DNA from: Hyunsoonleella flava | GTDB lineage: Bacteria; Bacteroidota; Bacteroidia; Flavobacteriales; Flavobacteriaceae | Length of the DNA: 64,000 bases | Direction of reading: 5' to 3' | NCBI RefSeq assembly: GCF_004310325.1 | Contig: NZ_SIRT01000003.1 | Location: 186,001 to 250,000 of the forward strand | In this document: positions 27,772-35,429 of the stretch, one piece after another | Layout: the number at the start of each line of letters is the position of its first letter | Position numbering within the stretch: the first letter of the stretch is position 1 | Notes under the pieces: generated by a model | Seen by the model: only the letters and a program-made list of their open reading frames with translations | Databases searched by the model: none | Told to the model about the DNA's origin: nothing | Position numbers and translations under genes: made by a program

Positions 27772-28746
27772 ATGAAGAAATTACTCGTTTTAACCCTAAT
27801 AGTATCTTGGCTATCGCTGGGAATGACAACTAAAAAAGCACTCCCCATTTTGGGAATAGCCCATGTGGCGTTTCAGGTTTCAAACTTAGAGCAGTCGCGT
27901 GCCTTCTATACGGATATCTATGGATTCGAATTCGCCTTTGCTGCGCATGAGGATCAGGAGGCTTGGTATTTAAAAATCAACGACAACCAGTTCGTGAAGT
28001 TGGTCTCAAAGCCCGGGGGAACGGATGACAATCGGTTGGTGGAAATCGCGTTTCAGGTTTCGGACATAGAAACTACTGTCGCGATACTCCGAGAAAGAGG
28101 ACTCGATCCGACACCCGTGGAAAAAAAACCAGATGGTACCTTGGCGAGCGGCCTCAAAGATCCCAGCGGACATAACTTGATTTTTGTTGAATATACCTCC
28201 GGTTCCAAGCAGGCGCTAGCACAAGGCAAGCATTTAGGATCGAGACGGGTTTCCGATCGTTTGCTCCATGTGGGCATCACAATTACGGACGAAGCCGCGG
28301 CCAACAAATTATATCGAGATGCTTTAGGCTTTCAGGAGATTAGGCGCGAACCGGCTAAGGAAGGTGGTCCGTATGGTTGGATGAATATGCGGACGCCAGG
28401 AGATCGGGGTGACTATGTTGAGCTTATCCTCATAAACGATATGAAACTAAGTAGAAAGCAAATGGGAACCATGCATCATATGTGTATTATGACTAATGAT
28501 ACTCGAAAGGCACATCGCGATATGTTATCTAATGGCTTGCCAGATCTTGAACGCTACGAGCCGATGATTGGCCGCAGTAAGCGCTGGTTGTGTAATGTGC
28601 ACGATCTTGATGGTACGCGTATTGAATTAATGGAATCAAAAGAAGTCGTTACAAAATGATGAATACGATAATACCATCTCGTTTCTCCCTGATGGGAATG
28701 CTGTTTTTAGTGGTGAGTCCATTTGTTTTTCCATAAGTGAGTTTTG
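27708..28746 (+). repeat. Diverged long direct repeat, right copy
   Basis: Counterpart of 21094-22134: the same order of promoter region, complete VOC gene and lyase-gene start. Beyond it, 28747-29009 matches only the 3' end of the lyase gene (from 23087), because the middle is deleted. The two copies flank the Gfo/TIM-barrel/enolase genes. Confidence 0.8.
27772..28659 (+). CDS. Exported double-VOC-domain protein, copy 2
   Basis: 295 residues, colinear without gaps with the protein at 21156-22043; by eye about 226 of 295 residues agree. It keeps the signal-like N-terminus and, in the second VOC domain, the metal-ligand set H166, E217, H236 and E285. The first domain has the same K76/E91 substitutions as copy 1, so its degeneration predates the duplication. 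Differences cluster in the signal peptide and at about residues 191-208 and 239-260, which could reflect altered substrate choice. The frame is intact, although the lyase gene behind it is broken. Confidence 0.85.
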   Translation: MKKLLVLTLIVSWLSLGMTTKKALPILGIAHVAFQVSNLEQSRAFYTDIYGFEFAFAAHEDQEAWYLKINDNQFVKLVSKPGGTDDNRLVEIAFQVSDIETTVAILRERGLDPTPVEKKPDGTLASGLKDPSGHNLIFVEYTSGSKQALAQGKHLGSRRVSDRLLHVGITITDEAAANKLYRDALGFQEIRREPAKEGGPYGWMNMRTPGDRGDYVELILINDMKLSRKQMGTMHHMCIMTNDTRKAHRDMLSNGLPDLERYEPMIGRSKRWLCNVHDLDGTRIELMESKEVVTK

Positions 28747-29009
28747 CGCAAAACGAGTCAGTTGATGGCCGCAGCATCCGACGAGCGTTGGAGTTCCTTC
28801 GTCCTTATGTCGAGGCAGTGCAAGAAGGCTCGCCTCCTAGAGTCTGGCACTACAAGCAGGTTGTTCCATATCTACCAAAGATTCTCGCCCCTGCATTTCG
28901 TATGGCGAGCATAGGGTATCAAGATAAGGAATACGAAGCTATTGTGTCGCAATTCCCCAATTTTAGAGCATCAACCTTTGAGCTAACGCACCCTAAACTC
29001 CCATTTTGA
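28656..29009 (+). pseudogene. Decayed second copy of the alginate-lyase-family gene
   Basis: Starts with ATGATG overlapping the VOC stop, exactly as the intact gene at 22040. Codons 1-26 match the intact signal peptide. Codon 27 is TAA where the intact gene has TTA. After ten further codons the sequence jumps to the counterpart of codon 350 (DGRSIRRALEFLRPY). About 311 codons of the catalytic domain are therefore missing, but the reading frame is kept across the junction. The remaining C-terminal 80 or so codons are well conserved and could be translated from GTG 28737, yet that fragment has no fold of its own. A functional product is unlikely. Confidence 0.88.
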
Positions 29010-29145
29010 TGAATAAAAATGGTTTACCGCTATTTTAGTTTATCCTTCTTCTGAAAAATACCTTGTGTAAATCCGCTCCTACTCATACTCAAGGAGTATA
29101 AGAGAACCTCGCAAAAATAGAACAGCGTTAAGTTAAAAAGCACAA

Positions 29146-29251
29146 GCCAGCAAATAAGCCCGCGTTAAGGATTGAGGCATTTGTTGAAGCTCCTCGACGC
29201 AGGAGAGAGCGACTGCCGAAAGCCTGACCACGCCCTTGGCGTGGTAACGCC
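29146..29251 (+). repeat. Dispersed modular intergenic repeat, copy 5
   Basis: GCCAGCAAATAAGCCCGCGT, then TAAGGATTGAGGC, GTTGAAGCTCCTCGACGCAGG, GAGAGCGACTGCCGAAAGCC and the terminal hairpin CCACGCCCTTGGCGTGG followed by TAACGCC. It has the same module order as copy 2 and the same last bases as copy 1. It lies just outside the right end of the 21-29 kb island. Confidence 0.7.
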
Positions 29252-29269
29252 CTAATAATTAAATTCACA

Positions 29270-30106
29270 CTAAATCTTAAACGTCATTACAGGTAACGTT
29301 GCATGGTTTGCTACGTCTTCGCCAATACTACCTTCAAAGAAATGGGATAAGCCTTTTCTACCATGTGTTGGTATGGCAATAAGGTCTGCCCCTATTTTGT
29401 TAGCGCAGTTTAGCAACCCGTCTTCTACGGTATAATCGGCTACGTAACACACATCTTCCATCTTATCTAAATTCCTGTCGGCCCTGGTAAAGAAATTTAC
29501 AACACTGCGTTCAATTTCTAAAGAGCTTTTAAAACGATCGTTAGGTAAATTAACATGCACTAAATACAGTTTTGAGCCTATTTTCTCAAACAATTGTTTT
29601 GCCTTGAGGTATGCTGAAATACCTTCTTCAGAAAAATCACTAGCAAAGGCAACAACGTCAAATTGAATATTTGGCAACTCCTTTTTAACCACTAAAACAG
29701 GGATATCCGCATGCCGCACTACACGTTCGGTATTAGAGCCTACAAAATACTCTACAAGTCCTGAGGTACCATGAGAGCCCATGATGATTAAATCGGCATT
29801 ATTTTCGATAGCTACATCGTTTACTTCACTAAATATCTTGAAATGCTTTACCAATGGCGTTACTTTTACGCCTTGCAAAAAGTCTTTTTCCAAAAATTTA
29901 TTAAACTTCTTTTCAGCCAGTTTAAAAAAGTACACTGCTTTTTCATTTTGCAAACCATCTGATGCTGAAAGCATAATATCCGACATTTCTAGCATGTGTA
30001 ACGCGAGCACTTCCCCATCGTACTTTTTAGCCAATTTAGCTGCGGTTTTAAGAGCATATTCTGAGTGATCTGAAAAATCTATGGGTACAATAATTTTTTT
30101 CATCAT
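29270..30106 (-). CDS. Tandem universal stress protein
   Basis: 278 residues made of two UspA domains (about 1-145 and 150-278). Domain 1 has the ATP-binding-type motif GSHGTSGLVEYFVGSNTERV (G-x2-G-x9-GS); domain 2 has THGRKGLSHFFEGSIGEDV. It is cytoplasmic, with no signal peptide. It lies downstream of hemN, same strand, 98 bases apart. Usp proteins are often induced under respiratory stress and low oxygen, fitting the hemN neighbour, but no Fnr-type site is visible directly before it. Confidence 0.88.
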   Translation of the reverse strand: MMKKIIVPIDFSDHSEYALKTAAKLAKKYDGEVLALHMLEMSDIMLSASDGLQNEKAVYFFKLAEKKFNKFLEKDFLQGVKVTPLVKHFKIFSEVNDVAIENNADLIIMGSHGTSGLVEYFVGSNTERVVRHADIPVLVVKKELPNIQFDVVAFASDFSEEGISAYLKAKQLFEKIGSKLYLVHVNLPNDRFKSSLEIERSVVNFFTRADRNLDKMEDVCYVADYTVEDGLLNCANKIGADLIAIPTHGRKGLSHFFEGSIGEDVANHATLPVMTFKI

Positions 30107-30204
30107 AATTAATTTTAAAGTGATTAATAAACAACCTAAACCTAGGTGAAAGCTTAAATTTAATTAAAGCTTTAAAGATTAACGATAAATTTGGGAGGTT
30201 TTCG

Positions 30205-31569
30205 TTAAACCGTCATCGAAAACAACTGCGTATTGGGCTGTTTTCGTTTTAGTAATACATCAAAAGCCATACAAACATTACGTACAAAAGGTTTGCCTTT
30301 TTCAGAAATTACAATAGTATTGGCATTAATTTCTATTAAGCCATCCGTTTCCATTTCCTTAAGCTGGATTAATGCATCTGGCAATTCTTGGAAATACAGG
30401 TTGTTTTTATCCCAAGTAGTTATAAAGCGACACATTAAATTAAGAATATGTTGTCGTACAATCAAATCTTCTTCATTTAGTATATGACCCCTAAATACTG
30501 GTAAGGTATTAGCTCTCAATGCGGCGTAATACGATTTAATATCCTTTGCATTTTGCGCAAAACCATACCAAGAATCACTAATGGAAGACACTCCCAAACC
30601 AATCATAGCTTGAGTTTTGGATGCGGTATAGCCCATAAAATTTCGGTGTAGCTTACCATTTTCCATGGATTGGTATAAGGTATCCGTTTTAAGAGCAAAA
30701 TGGTCCATACCAATTTCTTCGTAACCTACCTTGGCCAACAATTGTTTACCGGTTTCATATTGGGTTCTTTTTAAATCGGCACTTGGTAAATCGCTATCTT
30801 GAAATCCACGCTGCCCATTACCCTTAATCCATGGTACATGTGCGTAACTGTAAAATGCCAAACGGTCTGGAAGCAAGGATTTTGTTTTTAAAATCGTAGT
30901 TTTTACATGCTCCAATGTTTGAAAAGGCAATCCAAAAATAATATCGTGACCAACCGAAGTATAGCCAATATCCCTTGCCATTTGTGTAGCACGTTTTACA
31001 TTTTCAAATGGTTGCACACGATGGATGGCTTTTTGTACAGTTTCATTATAATCCTGCACACCATAACTTACACGCCTAAAACCTACATCGTACAATGCTT
31101 GCAAGTGCTCTCGGGTAGTATTGTTTGGATGGCCTTCAAAACTAAACTCATAATCCGAAGCCAATTGCGAAGTATTTAAGATTTCAGAAATCAAAAACTT
31201 TAAATTTTCGGGACTAAAAAAAGTTGGCGTACCGCCACCAAGATGTAACTCTTTTATTACTGGTTTTTCATCAAACAATTCCAAATACAAATGCCATTCT
31301 TTTAAAACGGCTTTTATGTATGGCAATTCTACCGTATGTTGTTTTGTAATGCGCTTATTACAACCGCAAAATGTGCACAAACTCTCGCAGAATGGTAAAT
31401 GAATATATAAGCTTACACCTTCCCTGGCATTACTTTCTTTAAACGAGCTTAATAAGGAGCTTTTCCATTTTTCTACAGAAAACGTAGTGCTATCCCAATA
31501 TGGTACTGTGGGATAACTGGTATAACGGGGACCTGCTATGTTATACTTACGTACTAATGATGTTGACAT
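30205..31569 (-). CDS. hemN: Oxygen-independent coproporphyrinogen III oxidase
   Basis: 454 residues, full length for HemN. Radical-SAM cysteines are C61-x3-C65-x2-C68 followed by C70 (HLPFCESLCTFCGC), with the SAM-binding GGGTPTF strand after it and the C-terminal HemN domain (GYTA, LGVSSISD). It decarboxylates coproporphyrinogen III to protoporphyrinogen IX without oxygen, supplying haem under low oxygen for cytochromes such as the cbb3 oxidase. An Fnr-type promoter lies directly upstream. Divergent from the superoxide dismutase gene. Confidence 0.95.
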   Translation of the reverse strand: MSTSLVRKYNIAGPRYTSYPTVPYWDSTTFSVEKWKSSLLSSFKESNAREGVSLYIHLPFCESLCTFCGCNKRITKQHTVELPYIKAVLKEWHLYLELFDEKPVIKELHLGGGTPTFFSPENLKFLISEILNTSQLASDYEFSFEGHPNNTTREHLQALYDVGFRRVSYGVQDYNETVQKAIHRVQPFENVKRATQMARDIGYTSVGHDIIFGLPFQTLEHVKTTILKTKSLLPDRLAFYSYAHVPWIKGNGQRGFQDSDLPSADLKRTQYETGKQLLAKVGYEEIGMDHFALKTDTLYQSMENGKLHRNFMGYTASKTQAMIGLGVSSISDSWYGFAQNAKDIKSYYAALRANTLPVFRGHILNEEDLIVRQHILNLMCRFITTWDKNNLYFQELPDALIQLKEMETDGLIEINANTIVISEKGKPFVRNVCMAFDVLLKRKQPNTQLFSMTV

Positions 31570-31586
31570 ACCTGATTCTTATAAAT

Positions 31587-31630
31587 CAAAATTAGAGGAA
31601 TGAAAAATGAAAAAACATGATATATGTCAT
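31587..31630 (-). promoter_or_regulatory. Fnr-activated promoter of hemN
   Basis: ATGATATATGTCAT (31617-31630) is an Fnr-type palindrome. On the minus strand the -7 element TAATTTTG (31594 down to 31587) begins 29.5 bases from its centre, exactly as for ccoS and ccoI. Transcription would start near 31583, some 14 bases before the hemN ATG. The operator also lies 63 bases before the sodC ATG on the other side. Confidence 0.75.
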
Positions 31631-31693
31631 ACCCATTTCTTGCATTTTGTTTAATTAAATGGTAACTTCGAATGGATAAAAAACACCGAAATC

Positions 31694-32260
31694 ATGAAAA
31701 AAATTACAATTCTATTACTAGCTGTAACCATATCGTTCACGGCTTGTAAAAAGAAAAAAGAAGAAGTAAAAGTTGAGGAAGAAACCGTAACTACCGAAGT
31801 TACCAAAGCAAAAAAAGTTAAAATAACCCTTAATGCTAAAAGCGATTCGAATACAAGTGGGAATGTTGTTTTTAAAGAAGAAGACGGCAGTGTTACCATG
31901 ACGGCAATTATAAGCGGACTAACTGCTGGAGAACACGCGATACACATACACCAAACAGCAGATTGTACCTCAGCTGATGGGAAATCGGCCGGTGGCCACT
32001 GGAACCCAACGGGCAAGCCACACGGTAAATGGGGTGATGTAACAGGATATCATAAAGGAGATATTGGAAACTTTACTGCAGATGAAAACGGAAATGGCAC
32101 CATTTCCATGACCACAGATGAGTGGTGCATTGGCTGCGGAGATAGTACCAAAGATATTCTAGGTAAAGCTGTAATTGTACATGCTGGAGCAGATGATTTC
32201 ACCTCTCAACCTTCTGGAGCAGCTGGAGCTAGAGTGAGTTGTGCGGGAATTATAGAATAA
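31694..32260 (+). CDS. sodC: Cu/Zn superoxide dismutase, lipoprotein
   Basis: 188 residues. A lipoprotein signal peptide ends in SFTAC (lipid-anchored C18) and is followed by a charged linker. The Cu/Zn-binding fold is clear: HAIHIHQTADC gives copper histidines and the disulphide cysteine, GGHWNPTGKPHG gives bridging and zinc histidines, VIVHAGADD follows, and GARVSCAGII supplies the second disulphide cysteine. It converts superoxide to peroxide in the periplasm. A strong terminator follows. TAACTTCG at 31663-31670 is a one-mismatch -7 candidate. Confidence 0.93.
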   Translation: MKKITILLLAVTISFTACKKKKEEVKVEEETVTTEVTKAKKVKITLNAKSDSNTSGNVVFKEEDGSVTMTAIISGLTAGEHAIHIHQTADCTSADGKSAGGHWNPTGKPHGKWGDVTGYHKGDIGNFTADENGNGTISMTTDEWCIGCGDSTKDILGKAVIVHAGADDFTSQPSGAAGARVSCAGIIE

Positions 32261-32284
32261 AGTTTTATTAAACATACTTTTTTT

Positions 32285-32310
32285 AAAAGCTATCATTACG
32301 ATAGCTTTTT
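32285..32310 (+). terminator. Rho-independent terminator of sodC
   Basis: AAAAGCTATC (32285-32294) pairs perfectly with GATAGCTTTT (32300-32309) around a five-base loop, ending in a T-run. It stops sodC transcription 25 bases after the stop codon and insulates the sigma factor gene. Confidence 0.85.
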
Positions 32311-32349
32311 GCATATTATTCGTTATTTTCGGACTTCATATTGCTGTGA

Positions 32350-32880
32350 ATGGATTTAGACGTACTTATTGAAAAATTTCAAGCAAAAGACGAAAAAGCT
32401 TTTGAAAAACTATATGCTATGTATTCCGATAGCATGCATGGGGTTATCTTCAATATTGTAAGAGATCATGGTATTGCTGAAGAAGTGATGCAAGATGTAT
32501 TTATAAAAATATGGCATAAAGCTGATAGCTATTCCAAAGAAAAAGGACGATTTTTTACTTGGGTTTTGAATATTTCGCGTAATGCTGCTATTGATAAAAT
32601 TCGCTCCAAAGCCTTTAAGAATTCTAAACAAAACTTAAGTTCCGATTATTTCGTAGATATAATTGAAGCCAATGACAATTTGGACAATAAGACCGACGCC
32701 ATTGGCGTGAAGAATTTTGTAAGCAAGCTAAAGCAAAAATGTAAAGACATTATAGAATTATTATACTTTAAAGGTTATACACAAAGTGAAGCATCTGAAG
32801 CCCTTGATATGCCTATTGGCACTGTAAAAACTAGAAATAGAAATTGCATTCAAGAGCTAAGAAACATGGTATTAAATTAA
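32350..32880 (+). CDS. ECF RNA polymerase sigma factor
   Basis: 176 residues: region 2 at about 20-90 (FEKLYAMYSDSMHGVIFNIVRD, then DVFIKIWHKADSY and FFTWVLNISRNAAIDKIRS) and region 4 at about 115-172 (IIELLYFKGYTQSEASEALDMPIGTVKTRNR). Its partner anti-sigma gene starts one base after the stop codon. The pair resembles SigK/RskA systems. TATTTTCG at 32324-32331 is a one-mismatch -7 candidate. Probable targets include the DUF4331 and TPR genes opposite, but this is inferred only from proximity. Confidence 0.92.
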   Translation: MDLDVLIEKFQAKDEKAFEKLYAMYSDSMHGVIFNIVRDHGIAEEVMQDVFIKIWHKADSYSKEKGRFFTWVLNISRNAAIDKIRSKAFKNSKQNLSSDYFVDIIEANDNLDNKTDAIGVKNFVSKLKQKCKDIIELLYFKGYTQSEASEALDMPIGTVKTRNRNCIQELRNMVLN

Positions 32881-32881
32881 A

Positions 32882-33682
32882 ATGGATATAAACGCATACA
32901 TAGCATCTGGAGTTTTAGAACTCTATGTAGCTGGAGCACTTTCTGAAAAGGAAAATGCCGAGGTATATGCTCTTATACAAAAACATCCTGAAATTTTACA
33001 AGAAGTTCTCGAAATAGAAGCTGCGGTTGTGAAACTTACAAGTTCTACTTCGCAACGTAATAATCTGCACATTTTAGAAAATGTAAAGAAAGAACTTGGT
33101 TTTGATGGCAACGATACAAAGGTGGTGTCACTTGTAAAACCAAAATACAATTGGATAACCTATACAGGTTGGGCAGCATCCATAGTGCTAGCATTTGGCT
33201 TGTTATGGACAGTAAACCAAAACAAACAATTACAGACTGACATTCAAGTGGCTGAAACGCAACAATCGTTGCTAGAAACTCAAATTGAAAACTCTAAAAA
33301 CAGTCTTGCAGAAGCAAATACGCTTATTACAGTTTTAAGAGACGATAATATTGCCAGAATTCCATTAGCAGGACAGGGCAATTTTGCAAATACCTATGCC
33401 AAAGTATATTGGGATAAAAATGAAAAACGCATCTTCTTGGATGCACAAGGACTTCCCGATCCACCTGAAGGTAAGGTATACCAAGTATGGTCGTTAAAGT
33501 TAAGTCCGCTTACACCTACCAGCCTAGGTACTATAGATAACTTTATTTCAGATAATAATAAAATATTTGAAATTGAAAACAGCAACGAAAGTGAAGCTTT
33601 CGGTATAACTTTAGAACCTGCCGGCGGAAGCGAAACGCCAACCATGGAATTTCTTTATACTCTAGGAGTTGTTGCTTCATAA
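32882..33682 (+). CDS. Anti-sigma factor, RskA type
   Basis: 266 residues. A short N-terminal cytoplasmic sigma-binding segment (about 1-90, beginning MDINAYIASGVLELYVAGALS), one membrane helix (about 97-113, TGWAASIVLAFGLLW), a coiled-coil stretch, and a C-terminal periplasmic RskA domain (VYWDKNEKRIFLDAQGLPDPPEGKVYQVW). It should hold the ECF sigma factor inactive until an envelope signal. Cotranscribed with the sigma gene (one-base gap). Confidence 0.9.
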   Translation: MDINAYIASGVLELYVAGALSEKENAEVYALIQKHPEILQEVLEIEAAVVKLTSSTSQRNNLHILENVKKELGFDGNDTKVVSLVKPKYNWITYTGWAASIVLAFGLLWTVNQNKQLQTDIQVAETQQSLLETQIENSKNSLAEANTLITVLRDDNIARIPLAGQGNFANTYAKVYWDKNEKRIFLDAQGLPDPPEGKVYQVWSLKLSPLTPTSLGTIDNFISDNNKIFEIENSNESEAFGITLEPAGGSETPTMEFLYTLGVVAS

Positions 33683-34053
33683 ATCTATCTTTTTTTGAAA
33701 AGCAACCCTATGCCTAAAATCTAAAAAATACAGAAATCTAAAAGCTTGCATTTATCTCAGCTTACCTTTATTTAAAGTGGAATACAATTCTCTAATATTC
33801 GTATATCCAAATAAAACTTTATAGTCACGAACATCTTGTTTACAAAATATTCCTCATAAGGAAATCAAGTTTTACATAATACAAAATATTAGAATTGAAA
33901 ATAGTATAATTGTGTATGCATAAATAAAAGCCCCCAACAATACTTAAATCGCTGAAGACTTTCATCTAACAAAAAACCTAAAAACAACCACTATTTAGGT
34001 TTTAACAACATCAAATTAACTAATTAAAAAATATTGGTTCACCCTTAAAACTT
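33683..34053 (-). other. Gap between convergent genes, with a terminator
   Basis: No gene is visible in these 371 AT-rich bases. AAAACCTAAA (33973-33982) pairs perfectly with TTTAGGTTTT (33994-34003). On the minus strand the stem is followed by a T-run (33976 down to 33971), so it serves the TPR lipoprotein gene that ends at 34054. The rest shows only weak AT-rich structure. Confidence 0.6.
33971..34003 (-). terminator. Terminator of the TPR lipoprotein gene
   Basis: Ten-base perfect stem with an 11-base loop and a T-run on the minus strand, 51 bases past the stop codon at 34054. Confidence 0.7.
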
Positions 34054-35355
34054 CTATATTTTCATGATGTTTTGAGTCATTATTGGTCCAAGTTCAAAAG
34101 CGCTTTCCAATAATTCTTCCTTAAGCTGTTGTGCTTCTGCTATCTTACCATTAGCTTTATAAACTTCGGCTAAATGATACATAGCTTCTGGCTCAAACGT
34201 TTTGCCAACTACATGGTTTTTCATTACTTCTAATGCATCATCAACATCACCTTGGTTATAATATGTCCACGCTAATAAATCATAAGATTGAGCAGTTGGT
34301 CTATTTTTAATTTCTTCATTGGCTATTTTTAAAGCTTCAGCAGTTTGCGCAGGATTTTCAGCAAATAACATGACATTGTATTTGTTATACATATCCCCGT
34401 ATAAACTATTTTTAACAACCTCTTTATACCTCTGTAATTCTGATGCTTTAAGTGTTTCATCACCTTTATATTCAGCTATTTCAGCCTTCAATAAATGATA
34501 ATCAGGTGCATTGTAATTTCGTGTTACTGCATTTAAAATCCTTAGAGCTTCATCTGCATTCTTTTCATGGGAATATACTATCCAAGCAATGCCTTTTTTA
34601 GCATAAGCATCGTTTGGGTCTAATTCTAAAGCCTTTAAATAATACTCGTATGATTTCTGAATTTTTCCAGCATGCCCATAATAATCTGCTAAGTTGGTGT
34701 AAGACCACTGCATTAAAGCCTTGTTCTTAGATACCTCAGCTTTCTCTGTTGCTTTTGATAAATATAAAATAGCATCGTCTAGCTTACCTTCATGATCGCT
34801 CCATTTGGACAATCGGATTAAAAAATCAAAATCCTTATAGTTTTCAATTTTAGTTAGATATAGTTTTACCTCTTTTGTATTGCCCAATTCCAAATGCACA
34901 TCAAAAAGCATCTTTTGGGTAGATTTTAATTTATCCCCATTGGTTTCAGCGATTTTCAATAATTCTAAAGCATCTTTAAACTTGTGTTGAGATATGTAGT
35001 TTCTTGCCAAAGTGCGTAAATAACCAGAATTTTTATAATTGGTCGCTTTATTGGCCCTAGCAAGATGCCTTTTAGCTTCAATTAAATATGTAATTTTTCC
35101 TGTTTCATTAAACATGAGAGATTGAGATGCTGCAGCCTTTGCCAAATAAGGAAACTGATTTGGTTCTTTTTCTAGCTTTTTTTCCCAAAAATTATAATCC
35201 TGCTGTGCAGCATCCAAAATCTCGTTTTTTTCTGTTTTCAAAAAATGGTTGTAATCCTCTACATTAGTTACTATGCTTGGGGTTTCAGCATTATTTTTAC
35301 AACCTGTTGCCATTAATAGTAGAGCTATGCTTGTTAATAGGTATATAGATTTCAT
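34054..35355 (-). CDS. TPR-repeat lipoprotein
   Basis: 433 residues with a lipoprotein signal peptide (LLLMATGC, lipid-anchored C19). The mature protein is helical throughout, with tetratricopeptide-type repeats; the clearest are at about residues 215-250 (SYTNLADYYGHAGKIQKSYEYYLKAL) and 355-410. It is probably a periplasmic scaffold or binding protein. It lies between the sigma/anti-sigma pair and the DUF4331 genes; a hairpin at 35385-35418 separates it from the latter, so expression may be partly independent. Confidence 0.82.
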   Translation of the reverse strand: MKSIYLLTSIALLLMATGCKNNAETPSIVTNVEDYNHFLKTEKNEILDAAQQDYNFWEKKLEKEPNQFPYLAKAAASQSLMFNETGKITYLIEAKRHLARANKATNYKNSGYLRTLARNYISQHKFKDALELLKIAETNGDKLKSTQKMLFDVHLELGNTKEVKLYLTKIENYKDFDFLIRLSKWSDHEGKLDDAILYLSKATEKAEVSKNKALMQWSYTNLADYYGHAGKIQKSYEYYLKALELDPNDAYAKKGIAWIVYSHEKNADEALRILNAVTRNYNAPDYHLLKAEIAEYKGDETLKASELQRYKEVVKNSLYGDMYNKYNVMLFAENPAQTAEALKIANEEIKNRPTAQSYDLLAWTYYNQGDVDDALEVMKNHVVGKTFEPEAMYHLAEVYKANGKIAEAQQLKEELLESAFELGPIMTQNIMKI

Positions 35356-35384
35356 TGTGTTGTGTTTTTTGTTAGTGTTACATT

Positions 35385-35418
35385 AAAACCCGAGTATGGT
35401 TTAACCCACATACTCGGG
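35385..35418 (-). terminator. Hairpin between DUF4331 gene and TPR gene
   Basis: CCCGAGTATG (35389-35398) pairs perfectly with CATACTCGGG (35409-35418). On the minus strand it is followed by TTTTAATG. It lies 11 bases after the stop of the DUF4331-like gene and 29 bases before the TPR gene ATG, so it is either a terminator or an attenuator limiting read-through. Confidence 0.75.
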
Positions 35419-35429
35419 GAGAGTTCCGT

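Noticed and set aside
28737-29009. A 90-codon open frame starting with GTG after the second VOC gene
   Set aside because: It is the C-terminal remnant of the decayed lyase gene, in frame with the upstream relic; it lacks the catalytic domain and a signal peptide.
21094-29009. The duplicated VOC regions as ends of a composite transposon
   Set aside because: The repeats encode VOC/lyase proteins, not transposases, and no terminal inverted repeats or target duplications are visible. Plain duplication explains them.
31663-31670. sodC as a fourth member of the Fnr regulon
   Set aside because: The operator lies 63 bases upstream, but no TAnnTTTG element occurs at the required 29.5-base spacing on the plus strand; the only -7 candidate (TAACTTCG) is elsewhere.
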